A stretch of 64,000 nucleotides of DNA from Branchinecta lynchi (taxonomy: Eukaryota; Arthropoda; Branchiopoda; Anostraca; Branchinectidae): positions 14,070,142 through 14,134,141 of the forward strand of contig JAKZAP010000015.1 of assembly GCA_023053575.1 (NCBI GenBank). The letters are read 5' to 3'. The notes under the pieces were generated by a model, which saw only the letters and a list, made by a program, of their open reading frames with translations, did no database searches and was not told the origin of the DNA. Positions within the stretch are counted from its first letter, which is position 1. The number at the start of each line of letters is the position of its first letter. The translations under genes and the position numbers were made by a program. This document shows positions 45,343 through 56,483 of this stretch, piece by piece.

Positions 45343-45960
45343 GTATGCACCGGAATGAACAACATTTAGTGTTTAGTGGTTGAGAATGTTCAAAACTGAT
45401 TAAGTAAAGAACTTCCAATGCTTCATTGTATGCTATAGCATAAATTAAAGTATATTCCTTGCCATCTTATGTCTTTGTAAGCAGTCAGTCAAGTCTTTAT
45501 TGTATGCTGCTGTGTTACTAAGGCAGTGTAACATAATCAGATAGCCTACTTCTCTGTACATGTAATTTGTCGACTAATACAGTTTTTGAGCTCTTGATGT
45601 TTGTCGGAGCTCAACTAAACCCCTGTAGTGTGAGGCAAGGAGCCACAATGCTAATACCACCAAGGGCTCATCATTCACAAACTGTCGCCTAGTTTTTAGG
45701 GCATCAGGCTAGGGTCCATTGTTGTCGTTACTGATTGTGTTGTTACTGATTGTATTCTTAGAGAATTACTATTTGCAATGATTTTCCTCTTATAAGTATT
45801 AGGTCGCTATGGTCTGTAAATGATGAGGTAAGCTCTGTCAAATGTTGTTCGTCCACAGTGTTTTGAGAGACCAGCAACGTAAATAAAACCCCAATTCTAC
45901 ACCCAAACCTGTAACAAAGGTGCCAAAACATTCCTATGGGCACCATGTGGTAGGTTCAAA

Positions 45961-46243
45961 CTCGATGAAAAATTTACCTCAAAATAGTACTATGAAGTAG
46001 TACGAAAAAGTAGCATGCAGTACTATAGATGCTACTACATGCTTCTACTTCAAGGCTACCGTGTTACTGCATACTAATATATGCTACTATTAGCAAGACC
46101 GGATGCTACTGGATACTACTACATAAGATTGGACCAATCTGAGGCACATTAGTTGATAGTATTCTTTGCTATTACATAGTATTACATGCAACGTTTTTGT
46201 ACTACTACCATACTACTACGCAGGCTACAAATTTTTCATCGAG
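45961..46243. mobile_element. MITE S with TAGTA-rich core
   Basis: A perfect 15-bp inverted repeat CTCGATGAAAAATTT at both ends. The 250-bp core is built from TACTACATGC / GCATGTAGTAG-type steps that read much the same on both strands. No target duplication was obvious. Confidence 0.75.
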
Positions 46244-46413
46244 AAGCACAACAGAATGTTTGATGACTACAGTGTACTAGTAGCTAAAGAGGACTAATCG
46301 TTCCTAATGATCAAGAAAGAGACTATTAAATCTCTGCTACACAGCTAGATAGACTTGGTCCCATTCTCAGAGGGTTACTGGTCAGTATGATTTGCCCCAG
46401 ATGGTAAAAGATC

Positions 46414-46737
46414 ATGAGATTCAACTTTAGAGAACTGAATTCATCTTCTTTGAAGTGGTACATCTTAGACAAAAAGTCACGGGGGGGGGGGACTGTTTTT
46501 CCAAAGTGGGGCTTAGTCCAGAGTAAATGGATGGTAAGTTTGGGAGTGGATTGGGAAATAAGGAAATCAAGTTACATTCTGGTCGGGAACTGCTTTTGTA
46601 AAGAGGGGCTTAGACCAGAGGAACTGAAACGGATGGTAAGTTTGGGAGTAGGTTGGGAAACAAGAAAATTAAGTTACATTCTGGTCCTTAGTTTCGGCAT
46701 ATGTGTGGTTCACACGGGGAGGATGTGTTTCATTTAG
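46414..46737 (+). pseudogene. LINE C-terminal remnant with internal duplication
   Basis: A 107-codon frame carries two copies of a block: WGLVQSKWMVSLGVDWE (about 46507-46557) and GLRPEELKRMVSLGVGWE (about 46606-46659). Each is followed by a variant of RK-SYILV. The block matches GLRPDELKWMVSF in the degraded LINE at 55864-56166. A poly-G run (46471-46481) lies inside. It is probably a dead LINE fragment. Confidence 0.5.
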
Positions 46738-47984
46738 TGGGTTGATATTTTAAGCTGAAAGAGTTGAACTTTTTTTAAAACACTAACTTTTGGTGAGAAT
46801 CAACGGGAGCGAACGATCTGATTTGTTTCTTGAGGAAAAAAAAACATTCCTGTCGTTTGTAGGTATGGGAGGTTCCTTCAGGTAGGCTATGTAGCATCGG
46901 GAGTGTTTTTTTTTAAAAGAGAGTTTTCTCCTTTTGGTGTTTTATATTGTGTTTTCGAGAGTTAGCTATTTTGTTTTCCTTCCAGGCTTTTCGGGAATCA
47001 ATTTTTTCATCTTAATGTGATCAGGGGCTTCATTTTTAGAGAGCAGAGGTGTCATTTCAGGTCATCAGCTGCTTAAAAAGATCAAAGTTTCGAGAGAGTA
47101 CACCGTAAAAAAAAATTGCAGTATTTGATACTAGGATCAATCTTGCCTTTATTGAGATAAGATCATCCCTAATTCGGATTGATTTTATCACAATAGAGAT
47201 AAGATTATTCCCAGTAGCAAATACTGGATCCTTATTCATAGAAACTTTTTACAGTGTAGGTGAGAGACCAAAACTGCTTACCATAATTTCCAGTGTTTCC
47301 ACTGGTAGCTACCCCCTGGGTGCTGGGGGCAAACAACGCCGATGAATAGGATAGGCAAAGGGTAGGTATGGTGCGCTGAATATTGGGCCTTAACCACAAG
47401 GTTGAGAGTGACTACAGTGAAATAAATATAAACACAGAGTCTCAAACAACCTTGTAAAAAAGGTGCCAGAACAATGAGGAGGGTGACAGAAGTCAAGGTG
47501 AAGTCAGCTCATCTGGGGATTCACTCAGTCCGGTTGTTTGATTACCTTGGTAGTGAGGATACCAATACGACTTCTAATTATCAGCAAACATCACACGTTG
47601 TCGAACTTCAAATTTGTCGCCAAAATCGTTCCCGCAAGACTGCCAAGTGGACCTAGCAGGGTTGCCGACCAAGACTATTTTTTTCGCCGTTTTCTCTGGT
47701 AATAATTGATGCGCCAGCACGGGACTTCGGCAATGGATTCCCTTGACCCATTGTGGGTCTCTGACGAATTTTAGGTCTAATTCTGGAGTTCCCCTTTAAA
47801 GAAGGAAGGACAAGTTTCCAAATGTTTTTACTCTAGGCTTAGAAAGTCAGGTGGAATATCCGTCTCTGGAGAAGTGAGAAGTAACATTTACTTCTTCTTT
47901 TTTTCACACAAAAATATTCATGTAATCTCCATGGCAGGCAGGTTCATCGTGATGAAAGAAAAGAGTTTTAATAGGATAGATAAT
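46738..47984. other. Mostly unassigned, with O2 inside
   Basis: Besides O2 and the shared TTCTGGAGTTCCCCTTTAAA word (47782), a 60-codon frame (47474-47656) has no domain. Confidence 0.4.
47098..47259. mobile_element. Inverted-repeat element O2
   Basis: 162 bp. Left GTACACCGTAAAAAAAAATT, then GCAGTATTTGATACTAGGAT; right CCAGTAGCAAATACTGGATC and TTTTTACAGTGTAG. Same family as O1. Confidence 0.8.
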
Positions 47985-48600
47985 GAAACATTTAGACAAC
48001 TACCCGAGATAATGATATACATTTGGACCAACAATAATAAGTTGTATCCCAAATTTAGACGTTTTGAATGAAATCGTATAGTTGTCAATTTCCATAATCA
48101 GTCATTAATTTAAAATTAGGAAATACTTCAACCCAACTGTTTTACCAACTGTTAACTATCCGAGAAATGCTATGAACTAAATTTTGTGTACAGTGTACAA
48201 CTTAAAACAAAACATAACAACTCTTTGGGTATAGTTAGTCAGCTATGCCCAAAATTCGAGTTTGATTGATGCAAAAACATGATAATGTAAAAAAAAACGA
48301 TTATGAAAAAGCGGTTTGTTATTAGCATAGGCAACGACAAATTTAGCCAGATGTAAACTGCAACTATCCGAGATAATGATACACATTTTTGACGAAAAAT
48401 AATAAGTCCGTTCCACAAATTGAGACGTCTTAAAAGATATCTTACCATCAGCAATCGTTAATTTAAAATTAGGAAATAGTTTACAGCCTACTGTGTTTTG
48501 CAACACTACACGAGAAAGTGATATGAACTAAATTTTGTGCAGACAGTAAAAACAAAACATAATAACTCCTTGAGTACATTTCGACAACTAAATACCTTAA
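47985..48600 (+). repeat. Two-unit diverged tandem repeat V
   Basis: CTACCCGAGATAATGATATA, AATTTAAAATTAGGAAATAC and GAACTAAATTTTGTGTACAG (48000-48240) recur at 48362-48600 in order, period about 360 bp. Confidence 0.7.
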
Positions 48601-48779
48601 ATTGTCCAAGTTTAATACCTGTTCTAGATACGATTCTTTACAGTCCTGAGAAGACCAAAATAAAATTACAATGATCACACCGATCCTATTGAATCTGAAC
48701 TAAATGCATGCCTGTTAGGTCTTCGCTTCAGCTTTCAAGTTGCTTAATTGCTCCCCTGAGTCATCAAACGCCGCATTCC

Positions 48780-49005
48780 CTAGGGCTTCACCGTCTTTGT
48801 GAAGGGTCGTGATACCATAAGCTTCATATTGCAAATCTGACCCGAGATTGAAAAGTTGTTTCCATTTGTATTATCCTCAGAATCAGCACTATTTGAATTT
48901 CCCGCCTTTTCTGACTGCTTCATCACTTTTCCTTGGAGGTAACACTTAATACTGCAAGAGGCAACACGCGAAGCTCCACCCCGGGTCCACCCCCGGTAAA
49001 TAATA
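48780..49005 (-). CDS. Possible terminal exon on the minus strand, unknown
   Basis: On the minus strand an acceptor-like TGTTGCCTCTTGCAG (49006-49020) is followed by an open frame IKCYLQGKVMKQSEKAGNSN, then SADSEDNTNGNNFSISGQ and a stop after FTKTVKP. Ser/Asn-rich, no known domain. It sits on the MAK16 strand within a MAK16 intron and is not part of MAK16, because exons a and b splice without it. Weak call. Confidence 0.2.
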
Positions 49006-49026
49006 TCGGACCAAAAGATATCCCGG

Positions 49027-50139
49027 ATGCTGACATCAAGGTTATGTGAGTTCTCAATTCTCCCCTTATTTATTCTTGATTGCACCCCGGACTTCCAGAT
49101 GTTTTTAGCCTTTCTACTCCGTTTTATTGTGGAGTATTTCCTACAATATTCTTCACCCGTGTTTGCTTGTTTCATAGACTCGAGTAAAGCTTTTAATCGG
49201 GTAAACCATAAGACGATGCTTGATATACTCCGTGCTAGGAGTGTACCAGCATGCTACCTCAAACTTCTATCTTATTGGTTCCGGAACCAGAAGTTTAGAA
49301 TAAGGTGGGGTACGACTGTAAGTAACGAGTTTGGCCTTCTGAACGGCCTTCGGCAGGGTGGGGTTCTCTCCCCATTGCTTTACTCGGTTTATATTGAAGC
49401 TTTGTCTGCCCGTCTGTCTTCGTGTATGGTTGGATGCTACATTGACGGAAGATGTATGAACCACCTGCTTTTTGCAGACGACCTAGTGGTACTGTCGCCT
49501 ACCTGTTATGGATTGAATAAGCTTCTTAAAATTTGTGACAGTTTTGCGTCACAACATGACATTCTTTTTAATACAAAGAAAACTCATGTGATGTTGTTTC
49601 GCAAAGCTGGTATTCGTGTTGCTAAAAATGATGTGCAACTGTCAGGTCGAATACTGTGTTATGTCGATGAGTTCCGTTATGTAGGATTCACGTTCAAGTC
49701 TAACCTGAATGATGACCTTCATGTTAAAGAGTTGATATCGGGGCTATGCAAACGTGCAAACGTCTTAATTCGTAAGTTCAGCAAGGCTGACCTTGATGTA
49801 CGCGTTCAGCTGTTTAGAACCTACTGTTATCATCTTTTTGCTTTAGCATTGGTAACTAATGCTACCGCTAAAAGTCTTAGCAACGCTAAAATAAGTTATA
49901 ACCGTGTGTTCCGGCGTTTGTTTAAGCTACCATATATCTGTAGTGTTTCTTCGGCGCTCGTTTCGAGAAGATGCCTCACTTTTGAGGAAATTCGCCGTAA
50001 GGCTAGAGCGGCACTCCGGTGCCGTCTTTTGGATTCAAAGATTGAGGTTATAAAATTTGCCACTGTGCCAATTTTTCATTGCCTGCCTGTATGGCAGTCT
50101 CTTCTTGCTGCAACACAACAGCAGGAACAGACTGCATGA
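49027..50139 (+). CDS. Non-LTR retrotransposon reverse transcriptase (5'-truncated)
   Basis: A 370-codon open frame. From about residue 45 it is a clear LINE-type reverse transcriptase. CFIDSSKAFNRVNHK is the palm region with the first catalytic Asp, LRQGGVLSPLLYSVYIEAL is the RQG/SP region, and HLLFADDLVVLSP is the catalytic FADD box. The thumb-like region follows to the stop. The ORF lacks the endonuclease, ORF1 and the N-terminal fingers of the RT, so the copy is 5'-truncated, as LINE insertions commonly are. The first 40 or so codons are probably flanking sequence read through. After the stop come a short 3' UTR and an ATTC tail at 50211-50227. An undamaged frame beside several rotten relatives suggests a fairly recent insertion. 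It cannot act alone. Confidence 0.9.
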   Translation: MLTSRLCEFSILPLFILDCTPDFQMFLAFLLRFIVEYFLQYSSPVFACFIDSSKAFNRVNHKTMLDILRARSVPACYLKLLSYWFRNQKFRIRWGTTVSNEFGLLNGLRQGGVLSPLLYSVYIEALSARLSSCMVGCYIDGRCMNHLLFADDLVVLSPTCYGLNKLLKICDSFASQHDILFNTKKTHVMLFRKAGIRVAKNDVQLSGRILCYVDEFRYVGFTFKSNLNDDLHVKELISGLCKRANVLIRKFSKADLDVRVQLFRTYCYHLFALALVTNATAKSLSNAKISYNRVFRRLFKLPYICSVSSALVSRRCLTFEEIRRKARAALRCRLLDSKIEVIKFATVPIFHCLPVWQSLLAATQQQEQTA

Positions 50140-50227
50140 TTTTGTTGTTGTTTCTTTTTTTTTTCTGTGTTTTCTTTTTCGTCTATGGCTATTTGCTGAA
50201 TTAAAAGTATTCATTCATTCATTCATG
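49110..50227 (+). mobile_element. 5'-truncated LINE with (ATTC)n tail
   Basis: The element holds the reverse transcriptase frame above, a 3' UTR with a T-rich run and the text GTCTATGGCTATTTGCTG, and four ATTC units at the end. An A-family fragment follows directly at 50228. The 5' boundary is placed near 49110-49140, where RT homology begins, so it is approximate. It lies inside the MAK16 intron on the opposite strand. Confidence 0.8.
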
Positions 50228-50782
50228 TCTTCTTACTTCTATATCCAACCTGTAATCAACTTCAGATTAAACTTTGACTTTTAACAAATTTTCCGGTTTC
50301 AGCCGGATTCCGAGCGATATATACGTCCGGTGAGAAAATGATTGTCGTATGCGAATTCAGCATGTCTTCTTACCCAAAAATCGAATATATTATCAAATTT
50401 AATTAAACTTTGACTTTTAACAAATTTTCCGGTTTTGGCCGGATTCCGGCCAAACTAATTGTCCGGTCAGAAAATACATTTCATATTCAGACTCAGCACG
50501 TCTCCTTGCCCCTCAGTCGAACCTCTAATCAACTTCATACTGTCCGGCGAGAAAATAAATTTCATTTTGGAATTCAGCATGTCTCCTTACTTAATTTGAA
50601 ACCCCTCCCCCACCCTCAAATATAGGGCTACAGAGCCCATCTTCGAACTTGATCCTGTACTTTGACCCAAAGCCCAAGTTTCGTCAAAATATCTCAATCC
50701 CTTAGAGAGTTATCATGCGGACAGACGGAAAACTTTTGCGATGTCATAGGAATCCCTCCACTTACGTTTTGGGATCCCAAAA
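50228..50782 (+). mobile_element. Family A fragment, copy A8
   Basis: It begins inside a unit straight after the LINE ATTC tail, has three units, the CAAGTTTCGTCAAAATATCT module, a single GACAGACGG, and the palindrome at 50767-50782. The LINE probably inserted into it; the 5' half was not seen beyond the LINE. Confidence 0.8.
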
Positions 50783-51129
50783 ACAAGCTGCATTTTCAGT
50801 TAAACATCAAGTAAAGTTATCCAAAAGCTGCAAATTTTCAAGAGGGAAAGCAGGAATAGGATTTACTGTGTTGCTGCTTTAATATTAATGCAATTTCTTC
50901 ATTTTTGACACCCAAAACGGGATCTATGATACGGTAATGCCCATAAAGATCCTTTACACCGTTTTCCACTCTTCGCCGACACAGTGAAATTAAAAATAAA
51001 TGAAAAAGACTCTGGGAGATGTCAAAACATAAGTCTGACAGCAGATAAGTCGAAGCTGTCAAATTTGTCCAAGCTGTCAAAAAAGCAACTGAAAATTTCG
51101 AAACGAAAAATTCAATAGGATTGCCGATG

Positions 51130-51919
51130 TTTTAAAAGATATTTTTCTATTGCTGGTTATTGCCAGTTTCATTAAGATCCGGTCACCGGTTCGAAAGTTA
51201 TAATACTTAAATATTCACGATTCTCTCTCCCTCCACTCCCCCCACGATGGTCTCTGATATGCATGTCAGGTTTCATCGTCCCGACTCTGAAACCTCCCTA
51301 ACTCCCCCCACAGTGTCCGGTGCAGTCCTGTTAATGATGTACCTAGGTCATGCGCTCCTTCCTCCCACTAAGTTTCGTCTCGATCGCTTCATTCTAAACG
51401 TGTCACATGATTCACGGTTCCCCCCTCGGACTCTTTCACATTCACCGGATCTGGTCTGGGAGAGACACGATATCTTTCCAAATATCAAGTTTCATTAAGA
51501 TCCGATCACCCTTTCGAAAGTTATGCATGCTGCTCAATTCCACATTCCGGCTCCCGTCCCTCCCCCCACGATGATCGGATCGGGCAAGTGACTATTTCCA
51601 AGTTAGTTTGGTCGGGTCCCTAATATACCTGCCAAGTTTCATCGTCCTAGCCCATCTGCATGTATCCTAACTCGCAAACACCGGCCTGACCAACCGACCG
51701 ACAGATAGACCGACGGAAAAGTGATCGGTACATTCTTCTATATTCTTCTAGATTCCTCAAGCTGTCAATGATTCATAGAGATCATTTTTTTGTAGTTTTA
51801 GTGGTAGTTAGAATAAGTTTCGTTACTGTGTTTCCTTTTGTTTGTATTGCCATGGCCCTTGGGCTTTTAAGGTAATAAATATCATATCATATCATATCAT
51901 ATGGCAAGGCAAGTGCCAT
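51130..51919 (+). mobile_element. Family B fragment with 3' end, B3
   Basis: Internal modules (CAGTTTCATTAAGATCCGGT, CGTTCGAAAGTTAT-type, CAAGTTTCATCGTCCTAGCC) are followed by a GACCGACCGACAGATAGACC tract. The sequence then runs into a LINE-like 3' tail (51775-51900) and ends with GGCAAGGCAAGTGCCAT, the right arm of the B terminal hairpin. A LINE end thus appears to sit just before the terminal hairpin. Confidence 0.65.
51775..51902 (+). mobile_element. LINE-like 3' tail with (ATATC)n
   Basis: GCCATGGCCCTTGGGCTTTT, then AAGGTAATAAAT and a 5-bp repeat CATAT/ATATC (about five units). The GCCATGGCCC...GGGCTTT motif also marks the other LINE 3' ends here (1085, 17735, 56440). Confidence 0.6.
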
Positions 51920-51923
51920 GAAT

Positions 51924-54452
51924 ACAAGAGCTAGAAGCTGATATGGCACTTGCAAGGCTTGGTAAGAGGATGAAAGTAGGAATTTGCCAATTCCTGGGTT
52001 TGTTGTGATCATTTGTAAACAAAACCCTTAAGATAAGAATGATCATGGAACAAAGAAAATCACGAGAATGTATCGTTTGGTAAAAAGTATTTTATTTTTG
52101 CACTTGGCTCTGATGATGCGCACTGTAAGGGCGCTAGAAATTCGTCTCTAAAAAGCCTTGAAGCAAAAATTACCCTGGGATCTTTAGAATCATGAATGTA
52201 CACGGTTTTGTCAAAAGTATTTTATAGACTTTTCGGTTAAGATGTGCACTTTAAAGGTGCTAGAAATTCATTTCGAGGCAAAAATTATCATGGGGTCATC
52301 TGGATTATGAAAATGTATATTTTGCATGGAAGTGTTTTTTTGGTAATTTACGGTTAAGATGAGTTCTTTAACATATGGTCGGATCTGGGAAGTGACAATT
52401 TTTAAGCCAATCTTGTCAAGTCTCTAATGTTCAAGCCAAGTTTCATCGTCCTAGCACATCTCCAAGAGCAATAAATCGCGAACAGCGGAATATCCCTTCC
52501 AAGTTTCATCGTCCTAAAACATGCGGAAGCATCTTAACTCGTGATCACCGGATTTCGGAACCCTCGCTCCAACTCACCCCCACAGTTCTCGGATCCCGTC
52601 TGGTCTTGTCAACTATGTATTTAGGACAACGCGAGTTCCGGTCGCCCTCCCCCCAACTCACCCCGAAGTCACCAGATCCATTCCGGACTCGAAGTGTAAG
52701 ATCTGAGAGACGACGTCTTTCCAAATATCAAGTTTCATTAAGATCCGATTACCCGTTCAAAAGTTGACAAGAGCTGGAAGCTCATATGCCACTTGCAAGG
52801 GTGGGTTAGATGGAAGTGACGGTTTTACAAGGTAGCACAGCCTCGCAAGCCCCGCTTTTGTTGTGCTATGGAAAACAAAATGTTTATTTTCAATAAAACT
52901 GTTCTACTAATTAAAAAAAAAAAAAAAACCTTTTTTTTTCCCTTTTCCGTTAAGATGTGCAAAACTCGCTAGACTGGGTCAGAGGATCGAAGTGATGTCA
53001 AAAGTTTTTGTTTTTTTTCCTTTTCGTTTGAGATGCGCACTTTAAGGGTGCTAAAAATTAATCTTTAAGCGAAACCCTTGAGGCAAAAAGGATCATGTGT
53101 TCATGGCGATCGTGAAATTTTGATTAAACGATTTTGTTTTACTTTGCGGTTAAAATGAGTTATTTAAGGTATGGTCGGACCGGAGAGTGACGATATCTAA
53201 TCCAATGATGTGAAGTTTCTAATGCTCCAGCATAGTTTCATCGTCCTAGCACATCTGGAAGTACCTTAACTCATGATCACCGGAACTCTGGACAGCCCCT
53301 ACAGATCCTCCCCCCCCCCTCGGTACCCGAATCCGGTCCGATACTGTCACTGATGCACCTAGGACTTGTGCCTGTACTTCCCACAGAGTTTCATCCTGAT
53401 CGCTCCACTCTATGCGTGTCACAAGATGTCCGGCTCTCCCCTCCGACCCCCCCCCCCCCTCCGGTTTATCGGATCCGATCGGGACTTGAAATGGGACATG
53501 CTGAGACACGAGATCTTTCCAGATATCAAATTTCGTTAAGATCCGATAACCCATTCGAAAGTTATGCATGCTACTAATTTCCGGATTCTGTCGTCTCCCC
53601 CTTCCCCCACGATAGTCAGATCGGGCAAGCGACTATTTCCAAGTTAATCTGGTCGGGTCCCTGAGATGCCTGCCAAGTTTTATCGTCCTAGCCCACCTGG
53701 AAGTACATTAACTACGGATCGCCGGAATTCCGGTGCCCCCCTCCAACTCCGCCACAGTGTCCGAATCCAGTCCAGTTCTGTCAGTCATGGATCTAGAGCT
53801 TGTGCTTGTTCTTACCATCAAGTTTCATCCCGACCGCTCCACTCTGAGAGTTTCACTAAATTTCCGGTTCCCCTTCCAACTCCCCCCAGATTCATCGGAT
53901 CCGGTCCGGACTTAAATGAGACGTCTGAGACACGAGATCTTTCCAGATATCAAGTTTCATCACGATCCGATCACCCGTTCGAAAGTTATGGATGTCCCTA
54001 TTTTCCGGATTCCACTAACTACCCCTTCCCCCACGATTGTCGGATCGGGCAAGTGACTATTTCCAAGTTAGTTTCGTCGGGTCCCTGATATGCCTGCCAA
54101 GTTTCATCGTCCTAGCATATCTGTAAGTACCCTAACTCGCAAACACCAGACTGACCGACCGACCGACAGACCGACGGAAATGTGATCGGTATATGGCACT
54201 TGGCCGGAAGGCAAGTGCCATAATAAAAATACGTAAATATTCCGGATTCCCCGTCCCACCACTTCCCCCACGGTCGTCGGATCGGGGAAGGACTATTTCC
54301 AAGTTAGTTTGTTCGGGCCTCTAATACGCCTGCCAAGTTTCATCGTCCTAGCACATCCGGAAGCACCTAACTCGCGATCATCGGACTGACAGACCGACCG
54401 ACGGAAAAGTGATAGGTATATGGCACTTGACCGGGACGTAAGTTCCGTAAAA
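51924..54452 (+). mobile_element. Family B element B4, split by B5
   Basis: The head ACAAGAGCTAGAAGCTGATA is at 51924. The body runs to 52766, stopping in CCCGTTCAAAAGTT, and resumes at about 54223 with TACGTAAATATTCCGGATTC, the normal continuation of that module (compare 51193-51225). It ends with a GACAGACCGACCGACGG tract and a damaged hairpin ATGGCACTTGACCGG, then CGTAAGTTCCGT. It is one element interrupted by another of the same family. Confidence 0.75.
52767..54222 (+). mobile_element. Family B element B5 (complete, nested in B4)
   Basis: The 5' end is ACAAGAGCTGGAAGCTC (hairpin GAGCT/AGCTC) with ATGCCACTTGCAAG. The interior has two to three units of about 430 bp with CAAGTTTCATCGTCCTAGC, poly-C stretches, GATCCGATCACCCGTTCGAA and TTCCAAGTTAGT landmarks. 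The 3' end has a GACCGACCGACCGACAGACC tract and a terminal hairpin with arms ATGGCACTT and AAGTGCCAT, inner GCC/GGC pairs and a GGAA loop. Non-coding. Confidence 0.85.
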
Positions 54453-54455
54453 ATG

Positions 54456-54907
54456 TTAAGTTTAACCGAAAAGGGCTGGGATAGGACAATCTAGTTACCC
54501 ATGACTTATTCACTAAAATTGACTTGCAGACCTGCTGAAAATGCGTTACTTCGTTGTTCCACTATTCACGAATAATCGATTTTCTGAGAGTGGAATTTAT
54601 TTGTGGTACCTGTATCCGCTCGTATTTTTGACGTATGCCTTACCAGAAAGATTTGTGATTTATTTATTGTTTGTTCAGGCACTAAGCAATCTTCACCCAT
54701 CTCACCACTGCCCACTGAAAAGCCGTGTTTTTGCTGAGATCAAAGTTTCCCGCGTCATAGTAGAATTTTCATTGTGGAGACGGTCGCAGATACTCTGGTC
54801 ATAACTAGAGTCGAAAGTGGAAAATAAAAAAAAATTGCAGAATCTAAATAATTCAGTGTATTCAATCAAATGACACAAAAATAAGTTGGCTTTTCAGTTA
54901 AACTTTA
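54456..54907. mobile_element. Inverted-repeat element F2
   Basis: Ends TTAAGTTTAACCGAAAA and CTTTTCAGTTAAACTTTA. Orientation opposite to F1 (GATAGGACAATCTAGTTA lies at the left here and its complement at the right of F1). About 450 bp. It directly follows the B4 tail. Confidence 0.75.
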
Positions 54908-54989
54908 ATCTTATGGTGTTTTCGATAACTGCCAGAAAAGTAAGTTCAGATATTGTTGGAGTTTTGGTGAAAAGGCTAAGGTAACGAAG

Positions 54990-56480
54990 TCCGTGGTAAG
55001 GGTGGCGGGGAAGTTTTCGTCAAATCTTTTTGTGAGTAAGGAAAACAAGGTTGTTGTCCGTCTCCGAAACTATTTTCGTTGTTTATTAATAATTTTCATG
55101 ATTTTTTGTTGGAGGCGGGAGCTCCTGTGTTGTGTTTGGGTATTTGCCAGCTGTGTGGACTTCTATTTGCGGATGACGTGGTGCTGTTTGCTGAGTCACC
55201 GGAGAATTTACAATTTTGTTGGATCGAATACAAGACTATCTTGGTAAAAAAGATCTAGTTTTAACTGTTGAGAAGAGTGTTGTGATGGTATTCAGAAAAG
55301 GGGGGTAAGGTTAGTGAGTTAGAAAAGGTTAAGTTCAATGGCCAAGAGTTGATTATAAAAGATGAATTTGTTTAGGAGTAAAATTATCTGATAAAGGTAT
55401 GTCTAAGTCTAACAAAAGGTAAGCGTTGCCTATACTCAGTTATGGGAAGTCACCTAGGAGATATCAAGGACATTAAAATGCAAAAGTCGCTCTTCCTGGT
55501 AAGAATTGTAGCTTCCATGCATTATGGGTCCGAGATTTGGGCATCCCATCGAGGGGATAAGCTCGAAGTGGTTCAATCCCAGTATTTTAAGAGGGTATTA
55601 GTAGTTAGCGGTAACAAGTAATCTAGTAATTAAAGGTGACTTAGTATTATTGTCACTCCGCGGTAGGAGGTTAATTAGTATGTTCCATTTCTGGGAGAAA
55701 ATATTGAGTCTACCTAGAGTTAGAATTTTAGGAGGACCTGCGAGATGGTCCCCGTTAATCTTGGCCGGTGTTAATTAAGAAGATTTTGGATGATTGTGGG
55801 TCAATTGAACTATGAAATAATGGTATTGACCCATCGTTTGAGGTAGGTGAGGTTACGAGGGTAGTGAAGGCAAGGTTAATAGACCAGGAGATTCAGCAGT
55901 GGCTAGGGGAGGTGAGCTCGACACCTTCTCTGAGGATTTATACTCAGTCTAAGAATTTATGTAGGGAGGAGCTTTATTTTAAGGTTGGTTTAAGACCTGA
56001 TGAACTGAAGTGGATGGTGAGTTTTCGGGCAGATGCTTTACCGGTGGGTGCGAGAAGACAATATATTGGTAGAATTAAGTGCGGTTCTGGTCCATATTTT
56101 TGCCCGTTATGTGGAAAGATGGATGAAGACGTGAACACTATTTTTGTAGTGAGTTGGGGGATCTAAGGAGAGAAGTTTGAGTATAAGGAGGTTCTTCAAG
56201 GGGGGTCTCTGAAAGATTTTATGGGTAGCAAAGTGTTCCAAAGAGTTGCGTCGGTTGGGTAGATTTCTGGGGGTTGCCTTGGAGCACCGCGAACGTTTTA
56301 TTGTAAGTTGATATTGGGGTACGGAAAGCTATTAGTTTGTTTGATAGTTATTTAGTTCTTAGAATTATGAGTTGAGTGTTGAATATTTGGACTGGTACAG
56401 TTAGAGTGCTTTTTTATTTTTATATTTTTGTCCAGCCATGGCCCAAAGGGCTTTCTCCGGAAAACATTCATTCATTCATG
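54990..56480 (+). pseudogene. Degraded LINE: RT remnant to (ATTC)n tail
   Basis: Pieces of a non-LTR retrotransposon ORF survive in changing frames. An RT box LLFADDVVLFAESPENLQF lies near 55157-55214, followed by a shifted frame with EKSVVMVFRKGG (about 55270-55307). Next come a thumb-type block with FHFWEKILSLP (about 55683-55715) and a C-terminal stretch 55864-56166 with GLRPDELKWMV and a zinc-type CPLCGKMDEDV motif. The 3' end carries the LINE-typical CCATGGCCCAAAGGGCTTT and an ATTC repeat at about 56466-56480. Several stops and frameshifts make it dead. The C-terminal block is shared with 46414-46737, 2390-3000 and 36070-36311, so one LINE lineage left several remnants here. Confidence 0.8.
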
Positions 56481-56483
56481 CAT

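Noticed and set aside
52110..52145. Hammerhead-ribozyme-like text (CTGATGA, a GCGC/GCGC stem, then GAAA) in B4
   Set aside because: The other B copies read GTTAAGATG or GTGAAGATG at this place, so the CUGAUGA core is a private change in B4, and the third stem and cleavage triplet were not found.
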